In this document: positions 16,251 to 24,870 of the stretch, in pieces
How the letters are laid out: the number at the start of each line of letters is the position of its first letter
Position numbering within the stretch: the first letter of the stretch is position 1
DNA from: Anaerolineae bacterium
GTDB lineage: Bacteria > Chloroflexota > Anaerolineae > Aggregatilineales > Phototrophicaceae
Assembly (NCBI GenBank): GCA_022820125.1
Contig: JAJEGA010000005.1
Span: 1-45,459, forward strand
Length of the DNA: 45,459 nucleotides
Direction of reading: 5' to 3'
Translations under genes and position numbers: made by a program
The notes under the pieces: generated by a model
Seen by the model: only the letters and a program-made list of their open reading frames with translations
Told to the model about the DNA's origin: nothing
The model's database searches: none

Positions 16251-19200
16251 TGCGCAAACTCGTGCAGCTGATCGTTGCAATTATGCTGGTCTCGGGCAGT
16301 TTGGTCGCGGTCTTAGCCACTAAAGATCTGCGCGACTTTGAGCTGCGCGGTTATGTCGATCCGACAAAAGATCAGAATCTCCCCTTTGTCGCCGAGCGAC
16401 CCGGCGTCAACGTTGAGCTGCTTCAGTACAATGCCGCTGAACTGACGAGTACGCTGGAGCGCATCCGCGCCGCGAACTTCGCCTGGATTCGGCAGTTTGC
16501 TTATTGGGATGAAATCGAGCCGAAGCAAGGCGAATACGATTGGCGCGGTTGGGATCAGCTGGCGGAAGCGCTGCGCCATCAGCCCGAGCTTGAGCCGGTC
16601 GTCGTCTTGATGAATTCGCCCCCTTGGGCGCAGAATGACCGCGACAAAGATTATCTGACGCGAACCGCCCCGCCCCGCTCCCTCGCGGATTTCGCGGCTT
16701 TCTGCCGAGAATTCGCCACGCGCTACGGTGACCTCTTCGACTACTACCAAATCTGGGACGAGCCCAACCTGGGCGATGCCTGGGGCGGCTCGGATCCGCG
16801 GCCGGCCGATTATGTCGCTTTGCTCGCTGCTGCCCGAAAAGCGATTTTGCAGGCGGATCCAGCGGCGATAATCGTCGCCGCGGGCTTGGCGCCGACGGTT
16901 GAAACGAGCGGGCGCAACATCAGCGACATCCGCTACCTTGAGGCGATGTATGCGCATGGCGCCCGCGCGCTGATGGATGTTGTCGCCGGGAAACCCTATG
17001 GGCAGTTCGCGTCTCCCCATGACCGACGCGTTGACGAAAGCCTGCTAAACTTCTCCCGCGTTATCGCCTTGCGCGAGGTCATGTTGAGCAATGCCGATGG
17101 CAAAAAGCCGCTGTGGGCGAGCAATTACGGCTGGAATTCTCTGCCCAAAGATTGGGCCGGCGACGCCTCAATCTGGGGCGAAGTTACTGAAGACGAGCAA
17201 GTGGAATTTACCCGCCAAGCGCTGGACCGTATGCATCGCGAATGGCCCTGGCTTGCTCCCGTATTTCTGCATCATTGGCAGCCGGCGGCCGACTCGACAA
17301 GCGCCCAATGGGGTTTCGCGCTTGTGAAGCAAGATGGCTCGGCATCCGCGCTTTTGCAGGCGCTTCAAGCATACCAATACCCGCGCCTCGCCCAGAATGG
17401 TCTATATCACGCGCGCAATCGACACGCCCGTTACAGCGGCATCTGGGAATTTGGCGAGCTGGGCGCCGATATCGGCTGGCTGCAGAGCAGCGACAGTCAC
17501 TTGGCTTTTGACTACTACGGCGCCGATGTCGCGATGCTCCTGCGCGAAGACGAATATGTCGCTTTCCTTTATCCCACCGTCGACGGACAAGCGCCCAACG
17601 CGATACAACACGATGCCGATGGCAACGGCTACGTATTCTTGCGCAGCAACTCGCGCGAGCCGGAATTGAATCTCGTTCCGATCGCGACCAATCTTCCGCT
17701 GGGCGCCCATACGTTAAGCGCAACCGCGGATCAAGGCTGGGATCGCTGGGCGATTGCCGGTTATGCCGTCAGCTCGGGCGATCTGTCCGCGCCCTACGAC
17801 CGACAGATTGCGCTTGGCGCTTTTGCCGCCGCGCTGTCTCTGATTGTATTCATTGCATCAGCCGCGAGCGCGCCTTGGGCCGACTGGCTGCCCGCCTTGT
17901 CCAATGTTTTTTCCGGGCTCAGTGATACAGCGCGCCTGCTGCTAACCGGCTTAACGTCAATCTTCATGATGCTGGCGATGCTCTGGACCTGGGACTCGCC
18001 GAGGGCATCCATCTTCGTGCGCGACGAGGTCAATATCGTGCTGGCGCTCCTCACCGGCGGCGCGCTTTACATTTCGGAAAGTGTATTGATCACGCTATTT
18101 CTCGCTGTCCTCCTAGTCATACAGATTTATCACCGGCTTTCCAACGGACTCCTCTTGACCTTGTTCTGGGCGCCCTTCTTTTTGTCGCCGGTTGAACTCT
18201 ATTCATTTGCCATTCCAATGGTCGAGGTCATACTGCTCATTTCGGCGACGGCTGGTTTCATCAAAGCGATGGTCGGCATCGGCAGCCGGCTGCAGCTGGA
18301 GAATTCCGCCTACCCTGCCCTCTCGCGGGATATGATGCGACGCATAAAAGCCATGGACATCGCCTTGGTTGGCCTCCTGCTGCTGGCGCTGGTTTCGCTA
18401 TTGTGGACGCGGCATTTGGACACAGCGATGACAGAACTGCGTACGCTGATTATCGAACCCTTTATCTTTTATCTGCTCTTGCGGTTTTCGAATCCGGATC
18501 GCAAAACGCTGTTCCGCCTATACGTTGCTGTGTTGCTCGCGAGCCTCACCGTCAGTTTGATCGGTCTTTACCAAATCTCGCTTGAGCAAATGAATCTTCC
18601 ATTAAAAAGTGTATATGGCTCGCCCAACAATGTCGGCTTGCTACTGGGTCGCGCGATTCCCCTGGCGCTGTCGCTCATCCTCTTTAATATTGATTCGCGC
18701 CTGCGCAAACTCGGGCTCGGCTGCCTCGCGATTATGCTGCCATCTCTGTTTCTGACGCAGAGTATTGGGGCGATATTGCTGGGTGTGCCCGCTGGAGCGA
18801 CGGCGGTATTGCTAGCGCGTTTCGGGCGCAAGGCAATCGGGCCCATGATCGCGCTCGCCGTCTTTGGGCTGGTCGCGCTTCTTATCCTCTCGCAGGTATC
18901 AGCCACGGTCGCAAGCGCCCTTGATTTTACCAGCGGCACGAAATTCATCCGCCTGCGCCTGTGGGAAAGCTCGATATCGATGTTGCGAGACTGGCCGATT
19001 AGGGGCATTGGCTTGGATCAGTTTCTCTATTATTTCGGCGGCCAATACCTGCGGCCCGATGCAATTTGGGACGCTGATCTCTCCCATCCGCACAACTTCA
19101 TCCTTGATTTCTGGACGCGGCTTAGCGTTTTTGGCGTCGTCCTTTTTGGGTTAATCCAGCTTCGTTTCTGGCGGCTTGCGGCTTCGGTCATACGAACCTG

Positions 19201-19381
19201 CCATCAAAACGACAACCTGATCCTTGCGATGGCGGTCGGGCTCAGCGGGAGTATGGCCGCCCTTCTGGCGCACGGCGCGGTGGACAACAGCGTATTCGTG
19301 ATTGACCTGGCATTCATCTTCATGTTTCAGCTAGCGGCGATACTGAGGCTGCGGCAACTTGCGCCGCCGCCGGACCTTTAA
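16250..19381 (+). CDS. Fusion: glycoside-hydrolase-like barrel + O-antigen ligase/polymerase
   Basis: This 1043-residue protein has two parts. After an N-terminal membrane anchor (8-24), residues 50-405 align by motif with GH5/GH39-like TIM barrels: FAWIRQFAYWDEIEPKQGEYDW, the acid/base site WDEPN (E171), AGLAP, and KPLWASNYGW at 287-295. In active relatives the last motif is usually W-x-T-E-F/Y-G-W; here the nucleophile position is N292, and the usual HPYG is KPYG. Residues about 510-1040 form roughly a dozen membrane segments of the WaaL/Wzy type, with the conserved arginine region RLRLWESSISMLRDWPIRGIG and SHPHNFILDFW. The start is set by TAATG overlap with the lipoprotein gene. Probable role: joining or polymerising glycan at the outer membrane face of the cytoplasmic membrane, with the barrel as a sugar-binding module. 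Confidence 0.85.
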   Translation: MRKLVQLIVAIMLVSGSLVAVLATKDLRDFELRGYVDPTKDQNLPFVAERPGVNVELLQYNAAELTSTLERIRAANFAWIRQFAYWDEIEPKQGEYDWRGWDQLAEALRHQPELEPVVVLMNSPPWAQNDRDKDYLTRTAPPRSLADFAAFCREFATRYGDLFDYYQIWDEPNLGDAWGGSDPRPADYVALLAAARKAILQADPAAIIVAAGLAPTVETSGRNISDIRYLEAMYAHGARALMDVVAGKPYGQFASPHDRRVDESLLNFSRVIALREVMLSNADGKKPLWASNYGWNSLPKDWAGDASIWGEVTEDEQVEFTRQALDRMHREWPWLAPVFLHHWQPAADSTSAQWGFALVKQDGSASALLQALQAYQYPRLAQNGLYHARNRHARYSGIWEFGELGADIGWLQSSDSHLAFDYYGADVAMLLREDEYVAFLYPTVDGQAPNAIQHDADGNGYVFLRSNSREPELNLVPIATNLPLGAHTLSATADQGWDRWAIAGYAVSSGDLSAPYDRQIALGAFAAALSLIVFIASAASAPWADWLPALSNVFSGLSDTARLLLTGLTSIFMMLAMLWTWDSPRASIFVRDEVNIVLALLTGGALYISESVLITLFLAVLLVIQIYHRLSNGLLLTLFWAPFFLSPVELYSFAIPMVEVILLISATAGFIKAMVGIGSRLQLENSAYPALSRDMMRRIKAMDIALVGLLLLALVSLLWTRHLDTAMTELRTLIIEPFIFYLLLRFSNPDRKTLFRLYVAVLLASLTVSLIGLYQISLEQMNLPLKSVYGSPNNVGLLLGRAIPLALSLILFNIDSRLRKLGLGCLAIMLPSLFLTQSIGAILLGVPAGATAVLLARFGRKAIGPMIALAVFGLVALLILSQVSATVASALDFTSGTKFIRLRLWESSISMLRDWPIRGIGLDQFLYYFGGQYLRPDAIWDADLSHPHNFILDFWTRLSVFGVVLFGLIQLRFWRLAASVIRTCHQNDNLILAMAVGLSGSMAALLAHGAVDNSVFVIDLAFIFMFQLAAILRLRQLAPPPDL

Positions 19382-19468
19382 CGCTCATGCGCGCCAAGCA
19401 ATCGCATACACGCTTTTGACCTAGTGTGGTAATATCCCCAAGATTCAAGTTCTAGGAGGCTCATAGAT

Positions 19469-20416
19469 TTGCGCGTCCTGATTACTGGCGGCGCCGGCTT
19501 CATCGGCTCACATCTATGCGACCGTTTCTTGCGAGAGAGCCATCGGGTAGTGGCGATGGACAACCTCATCACCGGATCGCAAGACAATATCGCCCACCTC
19601 GCTGGCAATCGCAATTTCGAATTCATCTATCACGATGTCAGCAATTTCATTCATGTGCCGGGTCCAGTGGACGCGGTGCTGCACTTCGCCTCGCCCGCCA
19701 GCCCGATTGACTATCTCAAATACCCGATTCAGACCTTGAAAGTCGGCGCCCTGGGCACGCACAATGCTCTTGGTCATGCTTTGGCCAAAGGCGCGCGCTT
19801 CTTGCTCGCTTCGACATCTGAAGTCTACGGCGACCCCTTGGTGCACCCGCAGAACGAATCCTATGCCGGCAACGTCGATCCGGTGGGGCCCCGCGGTGTA
19901 TACGATGAAGCCAAGCGCTATGCCGAAGCGCTGGTTATGGCTTATCACCGGCAGCATCAGATGGACACGCGGATCGTTCGCATCTTTAATACGTACGGAC
20001 CGCGGATGCGCCTCGATGACGGGCGCGTCGTGCCAAACTTCATCGGCCAAGCCATCCGCGGAGAAGCGCTCAGCGTCTATGGAGATGGTTCGCAGACGCG
20101 CAGCTTCCAGTATATTGACGACCTGGTTGAAGGCGTCGTTCGGCTGTTGAAGAGCGACTTCGTCGAGCCGGTGAACATCGGCACGACCAGGGAAATCAGC
20201 ATCCTTGATTTTGCCAAAATCGTAAATCGCATGGCTGATAATCGCGCCGGCATTGCTTTCGCCGATGGTTCGCGCATTGATGGCGATCCGCAAACCCGTA
20301 GGCCAGATACCGCCCGCGCGCGCGAAGTCCTCAATTGGCGACCCAAAGTGGAACTCGAACATGGCCTCGAATGGACGCTTAAGTATTTCCGCTCGGTTCT
20401 CACCGGCGCTGGCTAG
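19469..20416 (+). CDS. NAD-dependent epimerase/dehydratase, UDP-glucuronate decarboxylase-like
   Basis: Extended short-chain dehydrogenase acting on nucleotide sugars, close to UDP-xylose synthase (UXS). The 315-residue protein has [15 protein letters not shown] for NAD binding, [22 protein letters not shown], the serine site STSEVYGDP, YxxxK as [13 protein letters not shown], and [16 protein letters not shown], all typical for UXS. It would supply UDP-xylose (or a related sugar) for the neighbouring glycosyltransferase and ligases. The start is TTG at 19469, supported by AGGAGG 9 bp upstream; no suitable ATG is near. The exact sugar product is an inference from motif similarity. Confidence 0.88.
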   Translation: MRVLITGGAGFIGSHLCDRFLRESHRVVAMDNLITGSQDNIAHLAGNRNFEFIYHDVSNFIHVPGPVDAVLHFASPASPIDYLKYPIQTLKVGALGTHNALGHALAKGARFLLASTSEVYGDPLVHPQNESYAGNVDPVGPRGVYDEAKRYAEALVMAYHRQHQMDTRIVRIFNTYGPRMRLDDGRVVPNFIGQAIRGEALSVYGDGSQTRSFQYIDDLVEGVVRLLKSDFVEPVNIGTTREISILDFAKIVNRMADNRAGIAFADGSRIDGDPQTRRPDTARAREVLNWRPKVELEHGLEWTLKYFRSVLTGAG

Positions 20417-20423
20417 AAGTAAC

Positions 20424-21878
20424 TTGCCCCGCTTTGGCAGCCGCATCAAGTGGTTTTGCGTCATTGCCGCTTTCGCTTCCACAGCTTTGCTCATCGCGCT
20501 TCCTCTTCCTCTGACGCTCCCGCTAGCCGCCGTCGGAGTGTGCCTGGCGCTGATGCCGCGCGCGCCGCTCGCCATGCTGGTCGTCCTGCTGACGCTCTCT
20601 CCTTTGAGGACATTAATCGCTACCGAATCCGGCATTCAGCTGCCGCTTGATATCGGCCAGATTCTGCTGGCGCTTTACCTTGGCTTTTGGATCGCATACC
20701 GCGTCATAAAGCGCCGGACCCTGCTGGCCATCCGCCCGGAACCGGTTCTGCTGTCTGCAATTGCGTTTTGCGCCGTCTTATCCATCGGCGTTTGGACCAG
20801 CGGCAATATCGTCAACTGGCTCACCGAATGGCTGAAGTGGGTGGCAGTCGCCGTATTGATCTGGCATGTATTGGAAGCCGGGCGCGCGAACTGGCGCTGG
20901 CTGGTATTCGCCGTCCTGGTGAGCGCGGTGGCGAACGGGATCGTCGGCTTGTACATTTTCTTCGGCGGCAGCGGCGCCCAGCACTTGCTCATACTGGGGC
21001 GCTACTTTCGCGCCTTCGGCACCTTCGGCCAGCCGAATCCATTTGGCGGCTTTATGGGGATCGCCCTCCCGCTCGCCGCGATCTGCGCCACGGTCAACCT
21101 TTATCATCTTCTGCTAGAGCTGCGCGCCGGCGGTCGCATTGCCCCGTCGCGCGCGCTTCTGCTCATAGCCTGCGTATGCGCTTCCGCCATCCTTGCCGCC
21201 GCGCTCTTCGCATCCTGGAGCCGAGGCGCCTGGCTGGGAATAGCCCTTGCGTTATGCGCAATGCTGGTGGCCCTGCCCCGGCGTCTCTTGCACGGGATGC
21301 TCTTGGCGCTCGCCTTGGCGGCTTTTTTCGCGGCGCTGTGGTCGGCTGGTTTGTTGCCGCGCTCAGTTGTCAACCGTCTCACGACCGCGGCCAGCGATCT
21401 CTTCACCATAAGCGATGTGCGCGGTTTCAATTTTACGCCTGCGAATTTCGCCGTTGTAGAAAGGCTGGCGCATTGGCAAGCCGCCGTAAGCATGGCGCAA
21501 GAGCGCCCCATTTTTGGCGTCGGCTTGGGCAATTATGCCGCTGTATACGATGAGTATCGCTTGATCAATTGGGAAGCGCCCTTGGGCCACGCGCACAATC
21601 TCTACCTGAACTTCCTTGCGGAGACCGGCGCGCTCGGGCTCTCTGCCTATCTCGCGTTTTGGCTTGCGATCTTCCGCGTGACCTGGCGAACGCGCCGCCA
21701 TCCCGATCGAACTTCGCGCGCTGTTGCCGTGGGTTTGCTCGGCTGCTGGACCTATATCGCCGTGCATAGCGTCTTTGACAACCTATTTGTAAATAACCTG
21801 TTTCTTCATACTGGTGTACTATTAGGTGTGTTGGCAATTTTACATCATCAAGTTAACGGATCGCTTGAAGCGGAGTGA
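20424..21878 (+). CDS. O-antigen ligase/polymerase family membrane protein (Wzy_C)
   Basis: A second O-antigen ligase-like protein, about 484 residues, with ten or more membrane segments beginning IKWFCVIAAFASTALLIALP. The large periplasm-facing loop and its conserved residues are seen as ERLAHWQAAVSMAQERPIFGVGLGNY and GHAHNLYLNFLAETGALGL, matching the Wzy_C region. It has no glycosidase-like domain, unlike the gene upstream. The start is uncertain: TTG at 20424 just after the preceding stop (20416) is proposed, because the open frame itself begins deep inside the previous gene. It overlaps or abuts the GtrA gene. Confidence 0.85.
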   Translation: MPRFGSRIKWFCVIAAFASTALLIALPLPLTLPLAAVGVCLALMPRAPLAMLVVLLTLSPLRTLIATESGIQLPLDIGQILLALYLGFWIAYRVIKRRTLLAIRPEPVLLSAIAFCAVLSIGVWTSGNIVNWLTEWLKWVAVAVLIWHVLEAGRANWRWLVFAVLVSAVANGIVGLYIFFGGSGAQHLLILGRYFRAFGTFGQPNPFGGFMGIALPLAAICATVNLYHLLLELRAGGRIAPSRALLLIACVCASAILAAALFASWSRGAWLGIALALCAMLVALPRRLLHGMLLALALAAFFAALWSAGLLPRSVVNRLTTAASDLFTISDVRGFNFTPANFAVVERLAHWQAAVSMAQERPIFGVGLGNYAAVYDEYRLINWEAPLGHAHNLYLNFLAETGALGLSAYLAFWLAIFRVTWRTRRHPDRTSRAVAVGLLGCWTYIAVHSVFDNLFVNNLFLHTGVLLGVLAILHHQVNGSLEAE

Positions 21879-21880
21879 CA

Positions 21881-22468
21881 ATGTCACAGGTTGTGACGCC
21901 GGACGCGCCCGACGCAACGAGGACATATCGTCGATTGACGACGCCGCTTGACGGTTTAATTGCGGACCTGTCGAAAAAGATTGGGCGCGCCAAAGCCAAG
22001 GAAGTTGAGCGGTTTATCAAGTTTGCCTTTGTCGGCGCTTTGGGTTTTGTGATTGACATCGCTTCCGTGATCATATTGCAAAACACGCTGCTGCCGCCGG
22101 AGAATGAGCGGAACGTGCTGCTCGCCAACAGCATCGCCTTTGTCTTGGCGGTCTGCAGCAATTTCATCTGGAATCGGGTTTGGACCTATCCGGATTCCCG
22201 CAGTTATTCCGTTCGCCGTCAATTAACTCAGTTCGCGATTGTCAGCGTTATCGGGCTGGTCATCCGCAACTTGTGGATCAGCGGCACATACGAACAGCTG
22301 GGCAAGCTGTCCACGACGATTCTGCAGGGCGCGGTCTCTGATTATGCGCCGCAATTGCTTGACCAGAATAAACTGGGAACAACGATCGCTCTGGTGTTCG
22401 GCGTTCTGATCGTGATGATATGGAACTTCGTCGCCAATCGTTTCTGGACCTATAGCGACGTCGATTAG
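21881..22468 (+). CDS. GtrA family membrane protein
   Basis: GtrA proteins are small polytopic membrane proteins linked to flipping or supply of lipid-linked sugars. This one has 195 residues and four predicted membrane segments: FIKFAFVGALGFVIDIASVIIL, LLANSIAFVLAVCSNFIWNRVWTY, FAIVSVIGLVIRNLWI and LVFGVLIVMIWNFVANRFWTYS. The paired NF-x-W-N-R-x-W-T-Y motif is diagnostic. A loop of about 45 residues between segments 3 and 4 is longer than usual. ATG 21881 has GGAG 5 bp upstream; GTG 21875 overlapping the preceding stop is an alternative. Confidence 0.88.
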   Translation: MSQVVTPDAPDATRTYRRLTTPLDGLIADLSKKIGRAKAKEVERFIKFAFVGALGFVIDIASVIILQNTLLPPENERNVLLANSIAFVLAVCSNFIWNRVWTYPDSRSYSVRRQLTQFAIVSVIGLVIRNLWISGTYEQLGKLSTTILQGAVSDYAPQLLDQNKLGTTIALVFGVLIVMIWNFVANRFWTYSDVD

Positions 22469-22469
22469 C

Positions 22470-23609
22470 GTGCGCCGGATCGCCCTCGACTATACCCCCG
22501 CGGTAAATCAGACTGGCGGCATCGGGCGCTATGCGCGCGAGCTCACCGGCGCCTTGGCGTCGGTCGACAACGCCACTGCTTATCGACTCTTCGCCGCGGG
22601 CGCCAAAATCGCAGAATTGCCGCAGCCGCCCGCTGCCAACTTTACTTGGAAGCCGACGCGCGTCAGCAGCGAGTGGCTTGCGCGGCTATGGCATCGCGCC
22701 CGCGTTCCACTCCCGGTTGAGGCATTCACCGGATCGATCGATCTTTTTCACGCCACCGATTTTGTCCTGCCCCCAACCCGCAGCCGTACGCGCGCCCTCT
22801 TAACTGTGCATGACTTGTCATTTGTCCGTGTGCCGAGCGCCGCAAGCCCGCCGCTAAAAGCCTATTTGGATGCGGTAGTTCCGCCATCAGTCGAAGCGGC
22901 GGATCACATCCTGGCTGATTCCGAAGCGACAAAGGCTGATCTAATCGACCTCTACAAGACGCCTCAGGACAAGATCAGCGTTCTCTACAGCGGCGTCAAT
23001 CCCCGCTTCCGGCGCGTCGAAGATCCCGGAGCGCTACAGGCTGTTCGGCTGAAATACGGGCTGGCCAACATCCGCTATATTCTCTCCGTTGGCACGGTGC
23101 AGCCGCGCAAGAACTACAGCCGCGTGGTGCAAGCGCTGGCGGCGCTGCGCCAGACCGGGCGCGATCTCCACTATGTCATCGCCGGCGGCAGCGGCTGGCT
23201 CCAGGACGAATTATGGCAGACGATAGAGCGTACGGGCATGGATGACTATGTACACCTGCTCGACCTAGTCGCGGATCAAGATCTGCCAGCGCTTTATAGC
23301 GGCGCGCAATCGCTTTTAATGGTGTCGCTATATGAGGGGTTTGGGCTGCCGGTGCTGGAAGCGATGGCTTGCGGCGCGCCGGTGATCACAAGCAACGTAT
23401 CGTCGCTGCCGGAAGTGGCGGGCAAAGCCGCCCTGCTGGTTGATCCGCATGACACCGACGCCATCGCTGAAGCGATCCTCAGGCTGGAGACCAACGATGA
23501 AGCAAGATCTCAACTGGTGCGGTCCGGCTATGAACAGGCGAAGCATTTCACCTGGGAACGCGCCGCGCGGCAGCTCAAATCAGTTTATGACGGCATGCTG
23601 GGCGCCTGA
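22470..23609 (+). CDS. Glycosyltransferase family 4 (GT-B), mannosyltransferase-like
   Basis: The 379-residue cytosolic or membrane-associated enzyme has the GT4 build. The N-terminal domain includes [17 protein letters not shown] and HATDFVLPP; the C-terminal domain has [19 protein letters not shown], the donor-binding block [31 protein letters not shown], and [16 protein letters not shown], with both conserved glutamates of the E-x7-E motif ([11 protein letters not shown]). It transfers a sugar from a nucleotide donor to a growing glycan. GTG at 22470 begins 2 bp after the GtrA stop. Donor and acceptor are unknown. Confidence 0.92.
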   Translation: MRRIALDYTPAVNQTGGIGRYARELTGALASVDNATAYRLFAAGAKIAELPQPPAANFTWKPTRVSSEWLARLWHRARVPLPVEAFTGSIDLFHATDFVLPPTRSRTRALLTVHDLSFVRVPSAASPPLKAYLDAVVPPSVEAADHILADSEATKADLIDLYKTPQDKISVLYSGVNPRFRRVEDPGALQAVRLKYGLANIRYILSVGTVQPRKNYSRVVQALAALRQTGRDLHYVIAGGSGWLQDELWQTIERTGMDDYVHLLDLVADQDLPALYSGAQSLLMVSLYEGFGLPVLEAMACGAPVITSNVSSLPEVAGKAALLVDPHDTDAIAEAILRLETNDEARSQLVRSGYEQAKHFTWERAARQLKSVYDGMLGA

Positions 23610-23669
23610 AGTTATCCGCTTGGCGCTTCCTCAAAACATTAAGACCGTTGAAGATCAGGAGCGACGACG

Positions 23670-24296
23670 ATGAGACAGCAACGCGCTTCCGACAACGTTT
23701 CAATATTGATGCGCGCCCTTCTCCTCGCGGCAATTTTTGGCTATTTGCAGCCCTGGATAATCGCCCAAGCCGGATCAATGTCGCTCAACGCCTATGATCT
23801 GGCGGAATGGGCCAGCCTGATTCCGGCGCAGCGCGGCACTTCTCCGCCGCTCGCGGTGCCGCTTCTTCTTCGTTTGCAGCCCCTGATACTAGCTTTACTG
23901 CTGAGTCTCATCGCGTCCGGTCGCAAAGGAATGGCGCTATCAGCCGCCGCGATTTGCCTGCTGGCGATCGCGCAATTGCCGCCATTCGAGTACGTCTACG
24001 ACATCAACAATTTGAACTATCGCCAGCAATTCGTCTTGGCTGCTGCAAGCTTTGTTGCCGGGCTCGGCTTGTTGCTATTGCAACGCCCGTGGATTTCGAC
24101 GATTCTCAAGCTGGCGCTCGCCATAGTGGGCATTGCTGCTGCCGCGCTCGGGCTGTCAGAGGCGATCGCGCTCTACAGCCAATTCGGCATGGCTGCCGCT
24201 CCTGGCGCGGGACTCTGGATTATGGGCTTGTGCTATGCTCTTGTTCTATTACTCGGGCTGCGCCGCATGCTGATCGCAAGGGGGACGAGATCATGA
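23670..24296 (+). CDS. Small polytopic membrane protein of unknown function
   Basis: A 208-residue hydrophobic protein with four or five predicted membrane segments (LLLAAIFGYLQPWIIA, LQPLILALLLSLIASG, ALSAAAICLLAIAQL, FVLAAASFVAGLGLLLL, LALAIVGIAAAALGLSEAIAL, LWIMGLCYALVLLLGL). AGGAG 9 bp before ATG supports the start. It ends the glycan cluster and could take part in it, but no family motif was recognised. Downstream 155 bp hold only the terminator of acpP. Confidence 0.7.
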   Translation: MRQQRASDNVSILMRALLLAAIFGYLQPWIIAQAGSMSLNAYDLAEWASLIPAQRGTSPPLAVPLLLRLQPLILALLLSLIASGRKGMALSAAAICLLAIAQLPPFEYVYDINNLNYRQQFVLAAASFVAGLGLLLLQRPWISTILKLALAIVGIAAAALGLSEAIALYSQFGMAAAPGAGLWIMGLCYALVLLLGLRRMLIARGTRS

Positions 24297-24392
24297 TAGG
24301 CTCCGCTGGATTCGTCTGTCAGCTGCCGCGGGACGCCGGGATAATCTTCCTGCAGGTTTAGCCTGCGGCGCTAATCACTCGCCGACATGGAC

Positions 24393-24417
24393 AAAGAAAA
24401 AGGCAGCTTTCGCTACC
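24393..24417 (-). terminator. Rho-independent terminator of acpP
   Basis: On the minus strand GGTAGC (24417-24412), loop GAAA, GCTGCC (24407-24402), then TTTTTCTTT (24401-24393). It ends acpP 35 bp after the stop. Confidence 0.8.
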
Positions 24418-24451
24418 TTATCATCACTTCAGATTGAATATGCCTGATAAA

Positions 24452-24688
24452 TCATTCCATATTGGACTTGATATACTGCACGGCTTGGCCCACTGTCTCG
24501 ATCCGCTGCGCGTCTTCATCGCTTATCTCGCCGCCAAATTCTTCTTCAAAAGCCATGATCAATTCAACCAGGTCCAGCGAGTCCGCCTCCAGATCTTCGC
24601 GAAAGCTGGCGCCCTCAACGACGCGCTCGTCTTCCACGCCCAAGAGCTCAACCACGATCCCCTTCACACGTTCTTCAATTGATGCCAT
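24452..24688 (-). CDS. acpP: Acyl carrier protein
   Basis: A 78-residue acidic protein that carries acyl chains on a phosphopantetheine arm during fatty-acid synthesis. The attachment serine is S37 in [12 protein letters not shown]. The helices and acidic surface ([28 protein letters not shown]) are typical. GGGAGG lies 10 bp before ATG. It is transcribed alone, away from the plsX-fabF operon of this window, and divergently from fni. Confidence 0.96.
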   Translation of the reverse strand: MASIEERVKGIVVELLGVEDERVVEGASFREDLEADSLDLVELIMAFEEEFGGEISDEDAQRIETVGQAVQYIKSNME

Positions 24689-24719
24689 GTCTGCCCTACC
24701 TCCCGAATGAAACCTGATC

Positions 24720-24744
24720 TGTCAATTCATGACAATTGATTATA
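24720..24744 (-). promoter_or_regulatory. acpP promoter region with inverted repeat
   Basis: TATAAT on the minus strand (24744-24739) lies about 50 bp before the acpP ATG; no good -35 box is seen. Immediately downstream, TGTCA-ATTCA-TGACA (24720-24734) forms an inverted repeat at the presumed transcription start and might be a regulator site. Low certainty. Confidence 0.35.
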
Positions 24745-24790
24745 CTGAATTTCACCGTCCGCGCTAGATGGTTCACCAAGTGCGCAATGA

Positions 24791-24819
24791 TTGACACTGC
24801 CAAAGTTCATCAGTACGAT
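24791..24819 (+). promoter_or_regulatory. Promoter of fni
   Basis: A perfect TTGACA (24791-24796), a 17-bp spacer and TACGAT (24814-24819), 51 bp before the fni ATG. Confidence 0.65.
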
Positions 24820-24870
24820 AATCGCGCCGCCTTTTTCACAGGCGCGCCCTGACATAAGGAACACCAATTC

